From contig JAIQZO010000114.1 in assembly GCA_021777055.1 (NCBI GenBank), positions 42,329 through 106,328 on the forward strand: a stretch of 64,000 nt of DNA, given 5' to 3'. Positions 48,535-56,685 of this stretch are shown piece after piece. Position 1 is the stretch's first letter. Every line of letters begins with the position of its first letter. The notes under the pieces are model-generated. The model worked only from the letters and a program-made list of their open reading frames with translations. It was not told the DNA's origin and made no database searches. Origin of the DNA: Candidatus Anammoxibacter sp. (GTDB lineage: Bacteria > Planctomycetota > Brocadiia > Brocadiales > Anammoxibacteraceae). The position numbers and the translations under genes are program-made.

Positions 48535-49392
48535 ATGAAAAATTTACAGGAACAATTGGCAGATATGGTGGAAAGCATGCCAGCTTTCCCAACAAGCGTA
48601 AAAAAAGTAATAGAGCTTACGGCTGATATAAACAGCAACCACAAGGATCTAGTTAAAGTTATTGAACACGATCCGATTATGACTTTCAAGATACTAAAAT
48701 TGGTAAATTCGCCATATTTCGGGCTATCAAGAGAGATCAGCTCTATAAACCATTCTGTCGTCTACATGGGCCTTAATACGGTAAAAAACCTGGCCATTAG
48801 TATCGCATCCATAGGTATGCTTCCCAATGAAAACGAAGCAGGTTTAAATATTGACAAATTTCTATACCACTCGGTTTCCACCGCAGCACTATCGCACCTG
48901 CTGTCAAAACAGCTTGGGATATCTAACAAGGAGAACAGCGATTTCTTTGTAACAGGCCTTTTGCACGATTTTGGAAAGATTGTTTTCTCACAGTCTTTGC
49001 CAAAGGAGTACAAGAAAGCATTGTATTTGGAAAGAAGTAACCCAAACCGTTTGATTGAAATAGAGAAGAATATAATGGGAGTTGACCATACACAAGTAGG
49101 AATGTTATTAAGTAAGAAATGGAACCTTTCTTCTCAGTTACGTAAAGCAATAGGATTCCACCATACAACAAAATCTGGAGAATACCCAGATAACGATGTT
49201 CTGGTTAACATTATTTTTATCACAAACAAATTGAGCAAAGAACTGCAAGGGAGCGAAAATTTAAAATCCTTTTCCAAAGAGCTGGTTAGTGACATTAAAT
49301 CACGATTCGGAAATGATCTGGACAAGTATATTGAGTCCCCAGAGGAGTTAAGAAAAGAAATAAAAAAATCTTTACAATTTCTAAATATTTAG
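48535..49392 (+). CDS. HDOD-domain signalling protein
   Basis: Protein of 285 aa with the HDOD fold: AFPTSVKKVIELTADINSNH, IEHDPIMTFKILKLVNSPYF, ISSINHSVVYMGLNTVKNLA, FFVTGLLHDFGKIVFSQSLP and MGVDHTQVGMLLSKKWNLSS. It keeps an HD pair (LLHDFG), which many HDOD proteins have lost, so residual phosphohydrolase activity is possible. These proteins act in signal transduction through protein contacts. The metal-hydrolase gene starts 13 bases downstream, suggesting an operon. Confidence 0.85.
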   Translation: MKNLQEQLADMVESMPAFPTSVKKVIELTADINSNHKDLVKVIEHDPIMTFKILKLVNSPYFGLSREISSINHSVVYMGLNTVKNLAISIASIGMLPNENEAGLNIDKFLYHSVSTAALSHLLSKQLGISNKENSDFFVTGLLHDFGKIVFSQSLPKEYKKALYLERSNPNRLIEIEKNIMGVDHTQVGMLLSKKWNLSSQLRKAIGFHHTTKSGEYPDNDVLVNIIFITNKLSKELQGSENLKSFSKELVSDIKSRFGNDLDKYIESPEELRKEIKKSLQFLNI

Positions 49393-49405
49393 CCAAAGCG
49401 AGGAT

Positions 49406-50293
49406 ATGAAAATAAAATTCTGGGGTGTTCGTGGTTCCATTGCAACGCCAAAGGACAATACATTACGATATGGTGGTAACACAACATGCATCGAAATCAT
49501 TTCTGATGATGGAAAGCGGATTATCCTTGATGCAGGTACAGGTTTATTCCCCCTTGGTCAACAATTGTTAAACCAAATGCCCATACAGTGCTCAATATTC
49601 TTAACACATACTCATTGGGACCATATCCAGGGGCTACCATTTTTTACACCTCTTTTTATACCAAATAACATTATTAATATCTACGGATCTTTTGACCCTG
49701 TGTGCAACAAAAGCTTAAAGGATATCCTTACACAACAGATGGAATACTGTTATTTTCCTGTCCGCGAAGCAGAATTAAAGGCAACCATTCAATATACATC
49801 ATTACCAGAAAAACAAGTTACTAAACTAGGAGAAACAAAAGTAACAAATATTTTACTTAACCATCCTGTACTAAATTATGGTTATAAGATAGAGAGCGGC
49901 AATAAGAAAGTTTTCTTTACCGGAGATCTGGAATTTCCATATAACATATATGAACCAGAGGATGACAGCTACGAAGATTACAATAACCTTATCAATCAAA
50001 GAAATGAAATTATATATGATTTTATCCGCGACGTCGATGTCTTAATTGCTGATTCAGCTTATACAACTGAAGAGTATAAATCAAGAAAAGGATGGGGCCA
50101 CGGCACCTTTGACACTTGTATAAATATGGCAAAGCAAGCCAATGTGGGAAGTTTATATTTTACCCACCACGAACCAACCAGAAGTGATGACAACCTGGAA
50201 GATATTTTTAAAGATATACTTGAAGAAAACAAAGATAATCCAAATGGGCCAAACTACTTTCTGGCCAAAGAAGGGATGGAAATAGAGTTATAG
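49406..50293 (+). CDS. Metallo-beta-lactamase-fold hydrolase
   Basis: Protein of 295 aa. It starts MKIKFWGVRGSIATPKDNTL with RYGGNTTCIEI and has the metal-binding motif THTHWDHIQG (about residue 72), a later GDLEF aspartate, and ADSAYTTEEYKSRKGWGHGT and FTHHEP near the end. This is the subclass of MBL hydrolases related to phosphodiesterases (PhnP/cAMP phosphodiesterase-like), found alone or next to signalling domains. GAGGAT precedes the ATG. Coupling to the upstream HDOD gene suggests a shared signalling role; the substrate is unknown. Confidence 0.85.
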   Translation: MKIKFWGVRGSIATPKDNTLRYGGNTTCIEIISDDGKRIILDAGTGLFPLGQQLLNQMPIQCSIFLTHTHWDHIQGLPFFTPLFIPNNIINIYGSFDPVCNKSLKDILTQQMEYCYFPVREAELKATIQYTSLPEKQVTKLGETKVTNILLNHPVLNYGYKIESGNKKVFFTGDLEFPYNIYEPEDDSYEDYNNLINQRNEIIYDFIRDVDVLIADSAYTTEEYKSRKGWGHGTFDTCINMAKQANVGSLYFTHHEPTRSDDNLEDIFKDILEENKDNPNGPNYFLAKEGMEIEL

Positions 50294-50310
50294 ACTGAAC
50301 TGTTTCTATA

Positions 50311-51048
50311 TTACTTTGTTGATTCTTTAGATTCCTTATTGCCATCATCCTCTTGCTTTTCATCTGAAACTTCCTCGCTACTGTATTTCGTCAGACTCGC
50401 AACAAGTTCTTTTGCGGAATCAGGTAGCTCCACTTCATTATTGAATATCTCTTTTACCGTCACTTCCTTAGCATAAAACTTTTCATTCGAACGGTTATCC
50501 TGCGTCATAATCCCACCTTCGAATGACAGACCACCATACAACCCCTTCGCCTTTGCATAGACAAGAAAAGCAGTATCTGCCCCTATCTTGGCCTCCATAT
50601 CTCTCCCAACCGGACCGGTTGCAATAGAAGCATCCACTCCTAATTTACACTTCACCTTCAACAGAGACTCAACGCCGCTTTTATTCATTATCAAAAGAAC
50701 AGCATCAATAGCCTGCCCCCCAATCTGAAGGCCAAAGCTCCCCTCTCCACTGGTGACAAAACTCGGAGCGCTCCATTTACCTGTAACTTTGTCCTTTTTC
50801 AATGCAACACCTTTACCTCCTTTAACGCCAAAAATAAACCCCGCTTTGTATTGGCGTATTATTATTACACCCTGGCATTTTTTGAAAAGATATGAGGGTA
50901 CTGCCGTATCAGGAGTCTCCATTATCTCTTTCAGGTAATTATGGGATCTCTCTATCCTTGCGTTCAATTTCTCCATTGATGCCGCATATAGATTATTTAC
51001 TGTTAGAAAGACAACACAAAACATAATAATCAGACTTTTCATCTTCAT
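50311..51048 (-). CDS. Exported SYLF-domain lipid-binding protein
   Basis: Protein of 245 aa with a signal peptide (MKSLIIMFCVVFLTVNNLYA). The SYLF/YSC84 domain is seen in YLFKKCQGVIIIRQYKAGFI, FGVKGGKGVAL, WSAPSFVTSGEGSFGLQIGG, AIDAVLLIMNKSGVESLL and ATGPVGRDMEAKIGADTAFL, with YAKAKGLYGGLSFEGG. SYLF domains bind phosphoinositides or other lipids in membranes. The tail is acidic (EEVSDEKQEDDGNKESKEST). Its 3' end is only 17 bases from the convergent hydrolase gene. Cellular role unknown. Confidence 0.85.
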   Translation of the reverse strand: MKMKSLIIMFCVVFLTVNNLYAASMEKLNARIERSHNYLKEIMETPDTAVPSYLFKKCQGVIIIRQYKAGFIFGVKGGKGVALKKDKVTGKWSAPSFVTSGEGSFGLQIGGQAIDAVLLIMNKSGVESLLKVKCKLGVDASIATGPVGRDMEAKIGADTAFLVYAKAKGLYGGLSFEGGIMTQDNRSNEKFYAKEVTVKEIFNNEVELPDSAKELVASLTKYSSEEVSDEKQEDDGNKESKESTK

Positions 51049-51111
51049 TTAATAGCCCTCATGAACATTATTATAGAAATATGACACAACTATATTTATC
51101 GTGCACATATT

Positions 51112-51387
51112 TTATAACTTAATTATATTTTCAATTATCCCGGGAATATCTTTCTCTCCAACATCCTTATAGATCTTTTTCCTCGGTCCTTTTGCAGTCA
51201 TAACAACAGGTCCACTAAAGCAAAGACTGCGGCACTTTACATCTTTTATAACGATCTTGTCATCGTACTTCTTGTCTGTTAATTCCTTCTCAATCCTGGC
51301 TCGAACTATTTCACCGCCGGAAGAGGTACACCCATCTCCACCACACACACTAATGCTAAATAAGACATTATCATTATCTTTATTCAT
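51112..51387 (-). CDS. [2Fe-2S] thioredoxin-like ferredoxin
   Basis: Protein of 91 aa. It has the four cysteines of the thioredoxin-like [2Fe-2S] family: SVCGGDGCTSSGG (first pair plus) and VKCRSLCFSGPVV (second pair), as in NuoE/HoxE C-terminal and Hyd-type subunits. It would pass electrons as a small soluble ferredoxin. AGAGGTC precedes the ATG. No hydrogenase or complex I gene lies nearby, so its partner is unknown. Confidence 0.85.
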   Translation of the reverse strand: MNKDNDNVLFSISVCGGDGCTSSGGEIVRARIEKELTDKKYDDKIVIKDVKCRSLCFSGPVVMTAKGPRKKIYKDVGEKDIPGIIENIIKL

Positions 51388-51702
51388 TTTATGACCTCTA
51401 CTTGTGCTGTTTCGCTCTTTCCGTAATGGTGAGAACGCAAACTTATATTACAATAAGCTAAAAATAAATCCTAATTTAAAATACACTTTCCTTTCTTTTT
51501 TAATCATAGCTTGTTTTTCCAAAAAGTATACCTTCAATATATACCTTCATTATATACATTTATCAAACAGTTTTTTTATATCTGATGTTTTAGCATATCC
51601 AAAACAAACACTAGTATATGGACAATGCGACCTAGATTTGTTATTTTTAAATAGATATATAAAAGGCTTTAAAATGATAACTGTAAAAAGGAGGGTTTGA
51701 AA
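51388..51702. other. Divergent intergenic region
   Basis: AT-rich, no convincing gene. A 98-aa frame here has a hydrophobic, cysteine-containing, low-complexity translation and no ribosome binding site, so I do not call it. Confidence 0.4.
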
Positions 51703-52170
51703 TTGAAGAAGAAATACTGGTTAATGAAATCTGAACCGTCTTCATACTCCATTGATGATCTGGAAACAGATAAGAAAACTTTGTGGGATGGAGTAAGAAA
51801 CTATCAGGCCAGAAATTTCATGATGAAGGACATGCATATTGGTGACGAAGTACTGTTTTATCATTCAAATACCAAACCAACAGCTGTGGTAGGACTGGTG
51901 AAAGTATCAGACAATGCAAAGCCTGACCCAGTAGCAATGGACAAGACAAGCAAATATTTTGACCCTAAATCAACTAATGAGAACCCTATCTGGCACTGCG
52001 TTGAGATAAAATTTGTAAAGAAGTTTACAACGCCTGTTACATTACAAGAAATAAAACAGCAGGAAAGTCTTGAAGGTATGATGCTAATAAAGAAAGGTAT
52101 GCGGCTCTCCATACAGCCAGTAACAAAATCAGAGTTTGACCAAATCTGTACATTGGGCAAAAAACGATAG
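51703..52170 (+). CDS. EVE-domain protein (PUA-like)
   Basis: Protein of about 155 aa. I choose the TTG at 51703 because AGGAGGG lies eight bases upstream; a TTG at 51697 is too close to it. The sequence KYWLMKSEPSSYSIDDLETD, LWDGVRNYQARNFMMKDMHI and GDEVLFYHSN is the EVE (DUF55) domain, which binds modified bases such as methylcytosine in DNA or RNA. EVE domains accompany restriction systems and also occur alone in many genomes; here it is alone, so a housekeeping RNA or DNA modification reader is likely. Confidence 0.88.
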   Translation: MKKKYWLMKSEPSSYSIDDLETDKKTLWDGVRNYQARNFMMKDMHIGDEVLFYHSNTKPTAVVGLVKVSDNAKPDPVAMDKTSKYFDPKSTNENPIWHCVEIKFVKKFTTPVTLQEIKQQESLEGMMLIKKGMRLSIQPVTKSEFDQICTLGKKR

Positions 52171-52195
52171 ATTAATAATTAAGCTCAACATCACA

Positions 52196-52429
52196 CAGTT
52201 AGCCTTTTGCAGAGTAATAACGTTCCATATTTATGGATATTTTTCAAGATCATAGTGTAGAGAATTGCCTAAAATGCTTAAAATACCTATAATGAGCTAA
52301 AATTTATTTATAGTGTTGATTTCTTATTAACAATAAATAAGATTCTATAATTTAGCTCATTTTAGGCATTTTAGGCATTGGATGTTAGCGCATATATCTG
52401 CCAAGCAAATACCTAACTGGACAACGCTG
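52196..52429. mobile_element. Larger relative of the 105-bp inverted-repeat element, copy 2
   Basis: Begins CAGTTAGCCTTTTGCAGAGT and shares about 80 bases with 32643-32720. Its right end (CTAACTGGACAACGCTG, ending 52429) matches the right terminus of copy 1. The left terminus is decayed to CAGTTAG. Between the shared part and the right end is an extra ~130-bp palindrome: TTGCCTAAAATGC near 52265 pairs with GCATTTTAGGCA near 52368, and AATGAGCTAAA near 52292 pairs with TTTAGCTCATT near 52351. Confidence 0.5.
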
Positions 52430-52679
52430 AGTCTTTATGTCACTCATCTAATATAACCTCAAAACATTATCCCATCCTTGCAACTATATCCAGCATTTAA
52501 CCTTTTGTTTTTTTACCACCGCATCTCTTAAAAAAAATTTCATATCATCTAAAAATGATTATTATAACAAGTCTTAAGACTGCCAATAGCAATACTTGCC
52601 AGCCCCCATCACTTCTTGATTTAATATTAAATGGCAAAAAGCATCCCTAAAGCCAGAGTAAAAAAAAGATTAACAATTA
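52430..52679. other. Intergenic region before the TetR gene
   Basis: AT-rich, no frame recognised. It leads to the operator-like palindrome at 52680. Confidence 0.35.
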
Positions 52680-52701
52680 AGTAAGTGTGTGTTAACTTAC
52701 T
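52680..52701. promoter_or_regulatory. TetR-type operator-like inverted repeat
   Basis: AGTAAGT (52680-52686) and its exact inverse ACTTACT (52695-52701) are separated by eight bases and end three bases before the TetR ATG. A dimeric TetR repressor binding here would block its own transcription or translation start. The element overlaps the place of the ribosome binding site. Confidence 0.5.
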
Positions 52702-52704
52702 ACC

Positions 52705-53379
52705 ATGGTTAAATTAACTGCTCAAGACAGAAAAAACGCAATTATCAGAGCTGTAATGCCTATTTTTGCTCAGAAAGGTTTTCATGGCACAACAACTAAA
52801 GAGTTAGCCAAAGCGGCTGGAGTGTCTGAAGCACTTTTGTATAAACACTTTCCAAGCAAAGAGATGATTTACAATGCGATCTGGGAAGAACATCTATTTG
52901 AAGATGAGAATAAACTAGAAGTCGAGAGTATTATTAAGATGAAACCTTCCACCTTACGACTAGTGTTAAGCGTTCAATATTTTATTTTGCATATGGCAAA
53001 GCAAAAGAATCAAATTTTCCCTCGTTTAATGGCTCAAAGCCTTTTAGATGACGGTAAATTTGCAGGAATGATATTAAAAAAGATGAAAGTAGATTTTTTT
53101 GGATTATTTATTGAATCATTAAACGCGGCAAAAGAATCTAATGATTTGGAAAATGTGCAGATTAAAGACAATTTAAGGATATGGTTTATGCACCATTTGT
53201 CCATGGCCATTCTCTTCTTAAACTTACCTAATAAAGCCATTATAAATTATGATGAAAACAGAAAAGAAGTAATAAATCAGGCAACTATTTTTACACTACG
53301 TGGCATCGGAATAAAACAGGAGTTTATTGATAATCATTATGATCCGTATTTATTAGAAAAGCCTAAGAAGAAAAATTGA
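52705..53379 (+). CDS. TetR-family transcriptional regulator
   Basis: Protein of 224 aa. The N-terminal helix-turn-helix reads AIIRAVMPIFAQKGFHGTTT and KELAKAAGVSEALLYKHFPS, the TetR signature. The C-terminal ~150 residues are helical, with a hydrophobic ligand pocket expected; the ligand is unknown. A perfect inverted repeat abuts its start, suggesting autoregulation. The following frames are closely spaced, so it probably heads an operon with the Spy/CpxP-like gene. Confidence 0.9.
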   Translation: MVKLTAQDRKNAIIRAVMPIFAQKGFHGTTTKELAKAAGVSEALLYKHFPSKEMIYNAIWEEHLFEDENKLEVESIIKMKPSTLRLVLSVQYFILHMAKQKNQIFPRLMAQSLLDDGKFAGMILKKMKVDFFGLFIESLNAAKESNDLENVQIKDNLRIWFMHHLSMAILFLNLPNKAIINYDENRKEVINQATIFTLRGIGIKQEFIDNHYDPYLLEKPKKKN

Positions 53380-53594
53380 ATAATTTTTATTTGGGCTTTT
53401 TAGTAAGTAATTGTTCACTCATATACTCTCGCGTATTAAAGGGCTTCAGAAAAGAGGACAAATTAATAGATTCTACCAAAGGAGTCATTATTTCTTTTAA
53501 AATTCTACTAAGAATAGAAAGGAGGCGACTGAAACCAACTAAAGAAATAGAAGAATACAGATTTTTAACCATTTTATTAATTGCAGGAGAATAA
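53376..53594 (+). CDS. Possible small coupled protein of unknown function
   Basis: A 72-aa frame starts with a TTG that overlaps the TGA of the TetR gene and ends five bases before the Spy-like gene. The product is basic with two mildly hydrophobic stretches and matches nothing that I know. It could be a remnant of a larger protein or just spacer. Only the position between two co-oriented genes argues for it. Confidence 0.25.
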   Translation: MNNFYLGFLVSNCSLIYSRVLKGFRKEDKLIDSTKGVIISFKILLRIERRRLKPTKEIEEYRFLTILLIAGE

Positions 53595-53599
53595 TAATC

Positions 53600-54055
53600 A
53601 TGAAAAAAGCACATTTAAAAATATTTGGAATCGGATTGTTGATAACTCTCTTAGCTTTATCAATAACCCACTTTACAGGCAATCATAGATGCACAACCTC
53701 AAATAGAGAAAATTCGCATTTCCTTGACAATGATTTAAATTTTAACAAAATTGTTAAACATTTAAATCTTAATGATTCTCAGGAAAAATTAGCTCTATCT
53801 ATTGAAGAAAACTTAATAAAGAATATAAATGAAATTGAGAATCAGAAAATAAAATTTAGAAGAGATCTTATTGCTGAATTTAGCAACAAAAAAATAGTTC
53901 CTGAAAAGATATATGCTCTAGTAGATGATGAAATAGAATCATTTAGGCAGGCGGCTTATTCTTTATCGGATAGCTTTGTTTCTTTCAACAATTTATTAAC
54001 AAATGAGCAAAAAGATACATTTAAGTCTCAATTTCTAAAAACTCATTATAAATAA
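53600..54055 (+). CDS. Spy/CpxP-like periplasmic protein
   Basis: Protein of 151 aa with an N-terminal membrane/signal helix (FGIGLLITLLALSITHF). The remainder is all helical and charged. The motifs LNLNDSQ and LLTNEQ are LTxxQ-type repeats of the Spy/CpxP/heavy-metal sensor fold, about 95 residues apart. Such proteins are chaperones or metal/stress sensors in the periplasm. GGAGAATAAT precedes the ATG. Its place behind a TetR regulator suggests stress-induced expression. Confidence 0.6.
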   Translation: MKKAHLKIFGIGLLITLLALSITHFTGNHRCTTSNRENSHFLDNDLNFNKIVKHLNLNDSQEKLALSIEENLIKNINEIENQKIKFRRDLIAEFSNKKIVPEKIYALVDDEIESFRQAAYSLSDSFVSFNNLLTNEQKDTFKSQFLKTHYK

Positions 54056-54121
54056 GAAAGTTTTTTTTAATTTCTTTAGTATATTATTCAAAATGAAGTA
54101 ACAGATCTCATATGTAAGCCA

Positions 54122-54184
54122 TGGCAACATAAGTGTTTTGATTGATGTCTCTAGAAATAATGATAAGAAATGCTTATGTTGTCA
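54122..54184. repeat. Imperfect inverted repeat between two genes
   Basis: TGGCAACATAAG at 54122-54133 pairs with CTTATGTTGTCA at 54173-54184 with one mismatch, and the pairing extends weakly on both sides. It could be a transcription attenuator or a decayed insertion end. Confidence 0.35.
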
Positions 54185-54232
54185 TATCAAAATGAATAAA
54201 AGCACTAAATCCTTATCTTATGGAGAAGATTA

Positions 54233-54823
54233 ATGAAAATGACAAGACTGGAAAAATTGTTTGTTAACAGAATTAATAAGGGGAAGCAAAATATATTAAA
54301 ACTTGAAAAGCAACTATGCTTTATTAACAAAAATTTAATCAATAATGTACTTGAAATTGGTTGTGGCTTTGGAGCTGTTTCAAATTTTCTACACAAAAAT
54401 TACAATTTTACTGTTTTAGGTACAGACGGAGACCCAGAGCAAATAAAAATAGCTCACAAATATTTCAAAATAGAAAATAACTTAAAATTTTTAGTAGAAG
54501 ATGCCACAAAGTTAAGTTTTAAATCTGAAATTTTTGATTTAGTTGTCGCCCAAAATGTTTTTCATCATATTTACGGATGGGAACACGTTATCGCAGAGAT
54601 TTCGCGTGTGCTAAAAACAGAAAAATATCTATTTCTTTGTGATTTCTCTATACCACAATCTTTCAAAACCTTTGCAAAACCTTTGTTGCTCAATAGTGGA
54701 ATCTATACAATGGAAGAATTAAGTAGATCTTTAGACGAAAACAAATTAAAAATATGTTACTCTGAAATTATGCATTATGGAGTCTTAAAACAACATAATT
54801 TGATATTACAAAAGATCGGTTAA
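54233..54823 (+). CDS. SAM-dependent methyltransferase (Methyltransf_11)
   Basis: Protein of 196 aa. NNVLEIGCGFGAVSNFLHKN is motif I at about residue 38, TVLGTDGDPEQIKIA motif II, FDLVVAQNVFHHIYGWEHVI motif IV and EISRVLKTEKYLFLCDFS the following strand. It is short, ending soon after the core, so the substrate cap is minimal. GGAGAAG lies before the ATG; a second ATG at 54239 is possible. Methyltransferases of this size often sit downstream of TetR/stress genes in AT-rich genomes; the substrate is unknown. Confidence 0.8.
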   Translation: MKMTRLEKLFVNRINKGKQNILKLEKQLCFINKNLINNVLEIGCGFGAVSNFLHKNYNFTVLGTDGDPEQIKIAHKYFKIENNLKFLVEDATKLSFKSEIFDLVVAQNVFHHIYGWEHVIAEISRVLKTEKYLFLCDFSIPQSFKTFAKPLLLNSGIYTMEELSRSLDENKLKICYSEIMHYGVLKQHNLILQKIG

Positions 54824-54905
54824 AAAAGTTTTCCCTATTTCCAATATTAGAGCTCAATTAATTTGCCATTATTGAATTTAATACTACTGTTTTACTTTTG
54901 TTTCC

Positions 54906-55406
54906 TGTTATCTTTCCCAAAACGGGGATACTTTAGTTAATTGCCTAGCCTATATTGATTTGAATCCTATAAGGGCAAATATTGTAATAAGGTCTGAAGA
55001 TTATAGATGGAGTTCAATAGATTATCATATACAAACAGGAAACAAGGAGGGTTTTCTATCAACTGATTTTGGGCAACATGATTATGAAGATTTGGCAGAA
55101 ACTGAACGGGTGAAAGATTATAGAGAGTTTATGTATGATAAAGGAGCTTTGGAAGTTGTAAAAGGTGCCACTATTAAGGATGACGTGTTAGAAAAAGAGC
55201 GAGGCAGAAATTATGAACTAACAACAGTGGATAGGCTTAGATATAAGACAAGATATTTTGCTGATAGTGGTATAATTGGAACAAAGGGTTTTGTAAGTCA
55301 CTATTATGAACAATTTAAAGATTGTTTTAATACAAGCAGAACAAAGAATCCGAAGAAAATTTCAGGGTTTAAGGATATTTATTCTCTAAAGACTTTAGTT
55401 CAATAA
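54906..55406 (+). pseudogene. RAYT (REP-associated tyrosine transposase) remnant
   Basis: The frame reads CYLSQNGDTLVNCLAYIDLN, then PIRANIVIRSEDYRWSSIDY and continues for ~150 residues to FKDIYSLKTLVQ. This is the C-terminal half of an IS200-like TnpA-REP (Y1) transposase, as in YIDLNPIRANIV plus RWSS. The catalytic HUH and tyrosine region is missing upstream, where only AT-rich non-coding DNA is found. It is therefore an inactive fragment at the left border of the accessory region. Confidence 0.75.
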
Positions 55407-55585
55407 AATTTATTAACATATATGAATTATTACATGAACGCAAGATCTGTAATAATATGTTGAACCAATTTAATTTCAGACATTAGAAATGCAATATATG
55501 AACAGCTCAAATATGTAGTTTCCATGCTAAAACAGATAACAAATCTTCTTTAATAGTACCCGTTCTTAACTTCTTTCAAGATCCA

Positions 55586-55795
55586 TTAAAGAGTTTCAAC
55601 ATACTCGCAAATCGTTGTAGAATCAGGAATAGTTAACCCATCCTCTTTTAAACCGTCAATATGGAAAGAAATGGCCTCTTTTATATTCTTCTCAACTTCG
55701 TCAATTGTAGACCCAGTAGACACACATCCTGGCAAGTCCGGAACATATGCGGAATAATTATTTAGACCTTTTTCTATTACTACACCATAACGCAT
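55586..55795 (-). CDS. hicB: HicB-type antitoxin
   Basis: Protein of 69 aa: MRYGVVIEKGLNNYSAYVPD, LPGCVSTGSTIDEVEKNIKE and AISFHIDGLKEDGLTIP. This is the partial RNase-H fold domain of HicB antitoxins, which neutralise HicA mRNA interferases. The usual DNA-binding extension is absent, as in short HicB forms. Its hicA partner immediately upstream (three bases between stop and start) is broken and fused to another toxin (next entry), so this antitoxin is an orphan. Confidence 0.85.
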   Translation of the reverse strand: MRYGVVIEKGLNNYSAYVPDLPGCVSTGSTIDEVEKNIKEAISFHIDGLKEDGLTIPDSTTICEYVETL

Positions 55796-55798
55796 AAT

Positions 55799-56071
55799 TT
55801 ATCTTTTCTTTAACTGAGATTGTTTTAAAATACTATTTAATGTGCCGGATAAAAGATCATCCGATAATTTTCCTGGCACTGTTACACGGCCTTTTTTAAA
55901 AGGATGTTTATATTGTCTGTGGCTTCCTTTGGTTTCAACCAAATACCATAAATGTAAAGATGGATGTGAGGGGTCTGCCTTGAGGAGCTTAAAATTCTTT
56001 CTTGATATTCATTGAACAATTTCCGGAAGGTCTTTGTAACATTTCCAGAAACGATCTGTTGTCTTATGCAT
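55799..56071 (-). pseudogene. Chimeric toxin relic: RelE-type N-terminus joined to HicA C-terminus
   Basis: The single frame from the ATG at 56071 reads MHKTTDRFWKCYKDLPEIVQ, an in-frame TGA, ISRKNFKLLKADPSHPSLHL, then WYLVETKGSHRQYKHPFKKG and RVTVPGKLSDDLLSGTLNSI to a TAA at 55799. The first part matches the start of RelE/ParE-type toxins (DRFWKCY-LP...KNF-LLK-DP-HPSLH). The second part is the HicA C-terminus (GSHRQYKHP...VTVPGK), with its active-site histidine. Recombination seems to have fused two toxin genes, and a stop codon then killed the product. Its ATG directly abuts the antitoxin stop upstream. Confidence 0.75.
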
Positions 56072-56272
56072 TTACAGTTTCTTGAGTTTACCTTCCGCTT
56101 TTTCATCAAAGGCTTCATTAATCAAGAAATCCAATTTGCCAGTTTCAGAATCCATCTCAATCTGTTTATCCCATTTTTGCCAGTCTTTTTTTGAAAACCA
56201 CTGCCTTAATTGAGCATATTCTTTCTCTGGAAGGGTTTTAATAGCCTCCTTAATATCACTTACTTTTGACAT
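56072..56272 (-). CDS. Small antitoxin of RelE-type system
   Basis: Protein of 66 aa: MSKVSDIKEAIKTLPEKEYA, QLRQWFSKKDWQKWDKQIEM and DFLINEAFDEKAEGKLKKL. This family (acidic, helical, REWF/LRQWFS motif) is the antitoxin placed directly before RelE/ParE-type toxins with a DRFWKCY start, exactly as here: its TAA is followed without a gap by the toxin ATG. The toxin is broken, so the antitoxin now stands alone. Confidence 0.8.
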   Translation of the reverse strand: MSKVSDIKEAIKTLPEKEYAQLRQWFSKKDWQKWDKQIEMDSETGKLDFLINEAFDEKAEGKLKKL

Positions 56273-56422
56273 TCAGATTCCTTTCCAATTTCAAAATAAT
56301 CATACTATACATTATATAGTATAATATGCTGCCTAATATTAGAAGTATTGTTTCTTTTAAGCAGACGAGGAGGTAGTTCTTTAATCTTACTGTTTATAAA
56401 AGGTAACGTAAGTTTTAGAAGA

Positions 56423-56469
56423 ATGGTCGGGGCGACTGGATTCGAACCAGCGACCTCTTGACCCCCAGT
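56423..56469 (-). other. tRNA-Pro 3'-end fragment, attachment-site scar 1
   Basis: Forty-seven bases identical to 58048-58094. On the minus strand they read ACTGGGGGTCAAGAGGTCGC then TGGTTCGAATCCAGTCGCCC with CCGACCAT, which is the anticodon-loop-to-CCA part of a tRNA-Pro(GGG): T arm GCTGG-TTCGAAT-CCAGT and CCA end. The 5' half is absent and the bases beyond the loop are unrelated in the two copies. Such duplicated tRNA 3' ends are what tyrosine recombinases leave at the distal end of tRNA-targeted islands. Confidence 0.8.
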
Positions 56470-56496
56470 TATATTTCATATAAACGTGATTAGTCC

Positions 56497-56515
56497 TGTT
56501 TAGTACTAACTGGTA
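56497..56515. repeat. 19-bp direct repeat next to att scar 1
   Basis: TGTTTAGTACTAACTGGTA occurs here, 28 bases right of scar 1, and again at 58385-58403, 291 bases right of scar 2. Shared short repeats beside attachment sites can be recombinase arm-type or directionality-factor sites. Confidence 0.5.
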
Positions 56516-56685
56516 CAGTTTGTTTAGTTTAAGAATGGATTAGAACATTTGCATTTTATATATAATACTGCCTGTTTATGTCTATATAGTATACAAAAAG
56601 TATACAGTCAAACATATTTAGATTTTACCAGCCTTTACATTACGTCCAGGATAAAATATATTTTTTTGTACACATAATTCTATTG

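Noticed and set aside
51404..51700. 98-aa plus-strand frame before the EVE gene
   Set aside because: Random-looking, AT-driven translation in a divergent promoter region; no start signal.
54906..55406. Intact RAYT transposase
   Set aside because: The N-terminal HUH and tyrosine segment is absent, so it is listed as a remnant only.
56423..56500. Functional tRNA-Pro gene
   Set aside because: Only the anticodon-loop-to-CCA part is present; no D arm, 5' acceptor strand or matching 5' anticodon stem exists at either copy.
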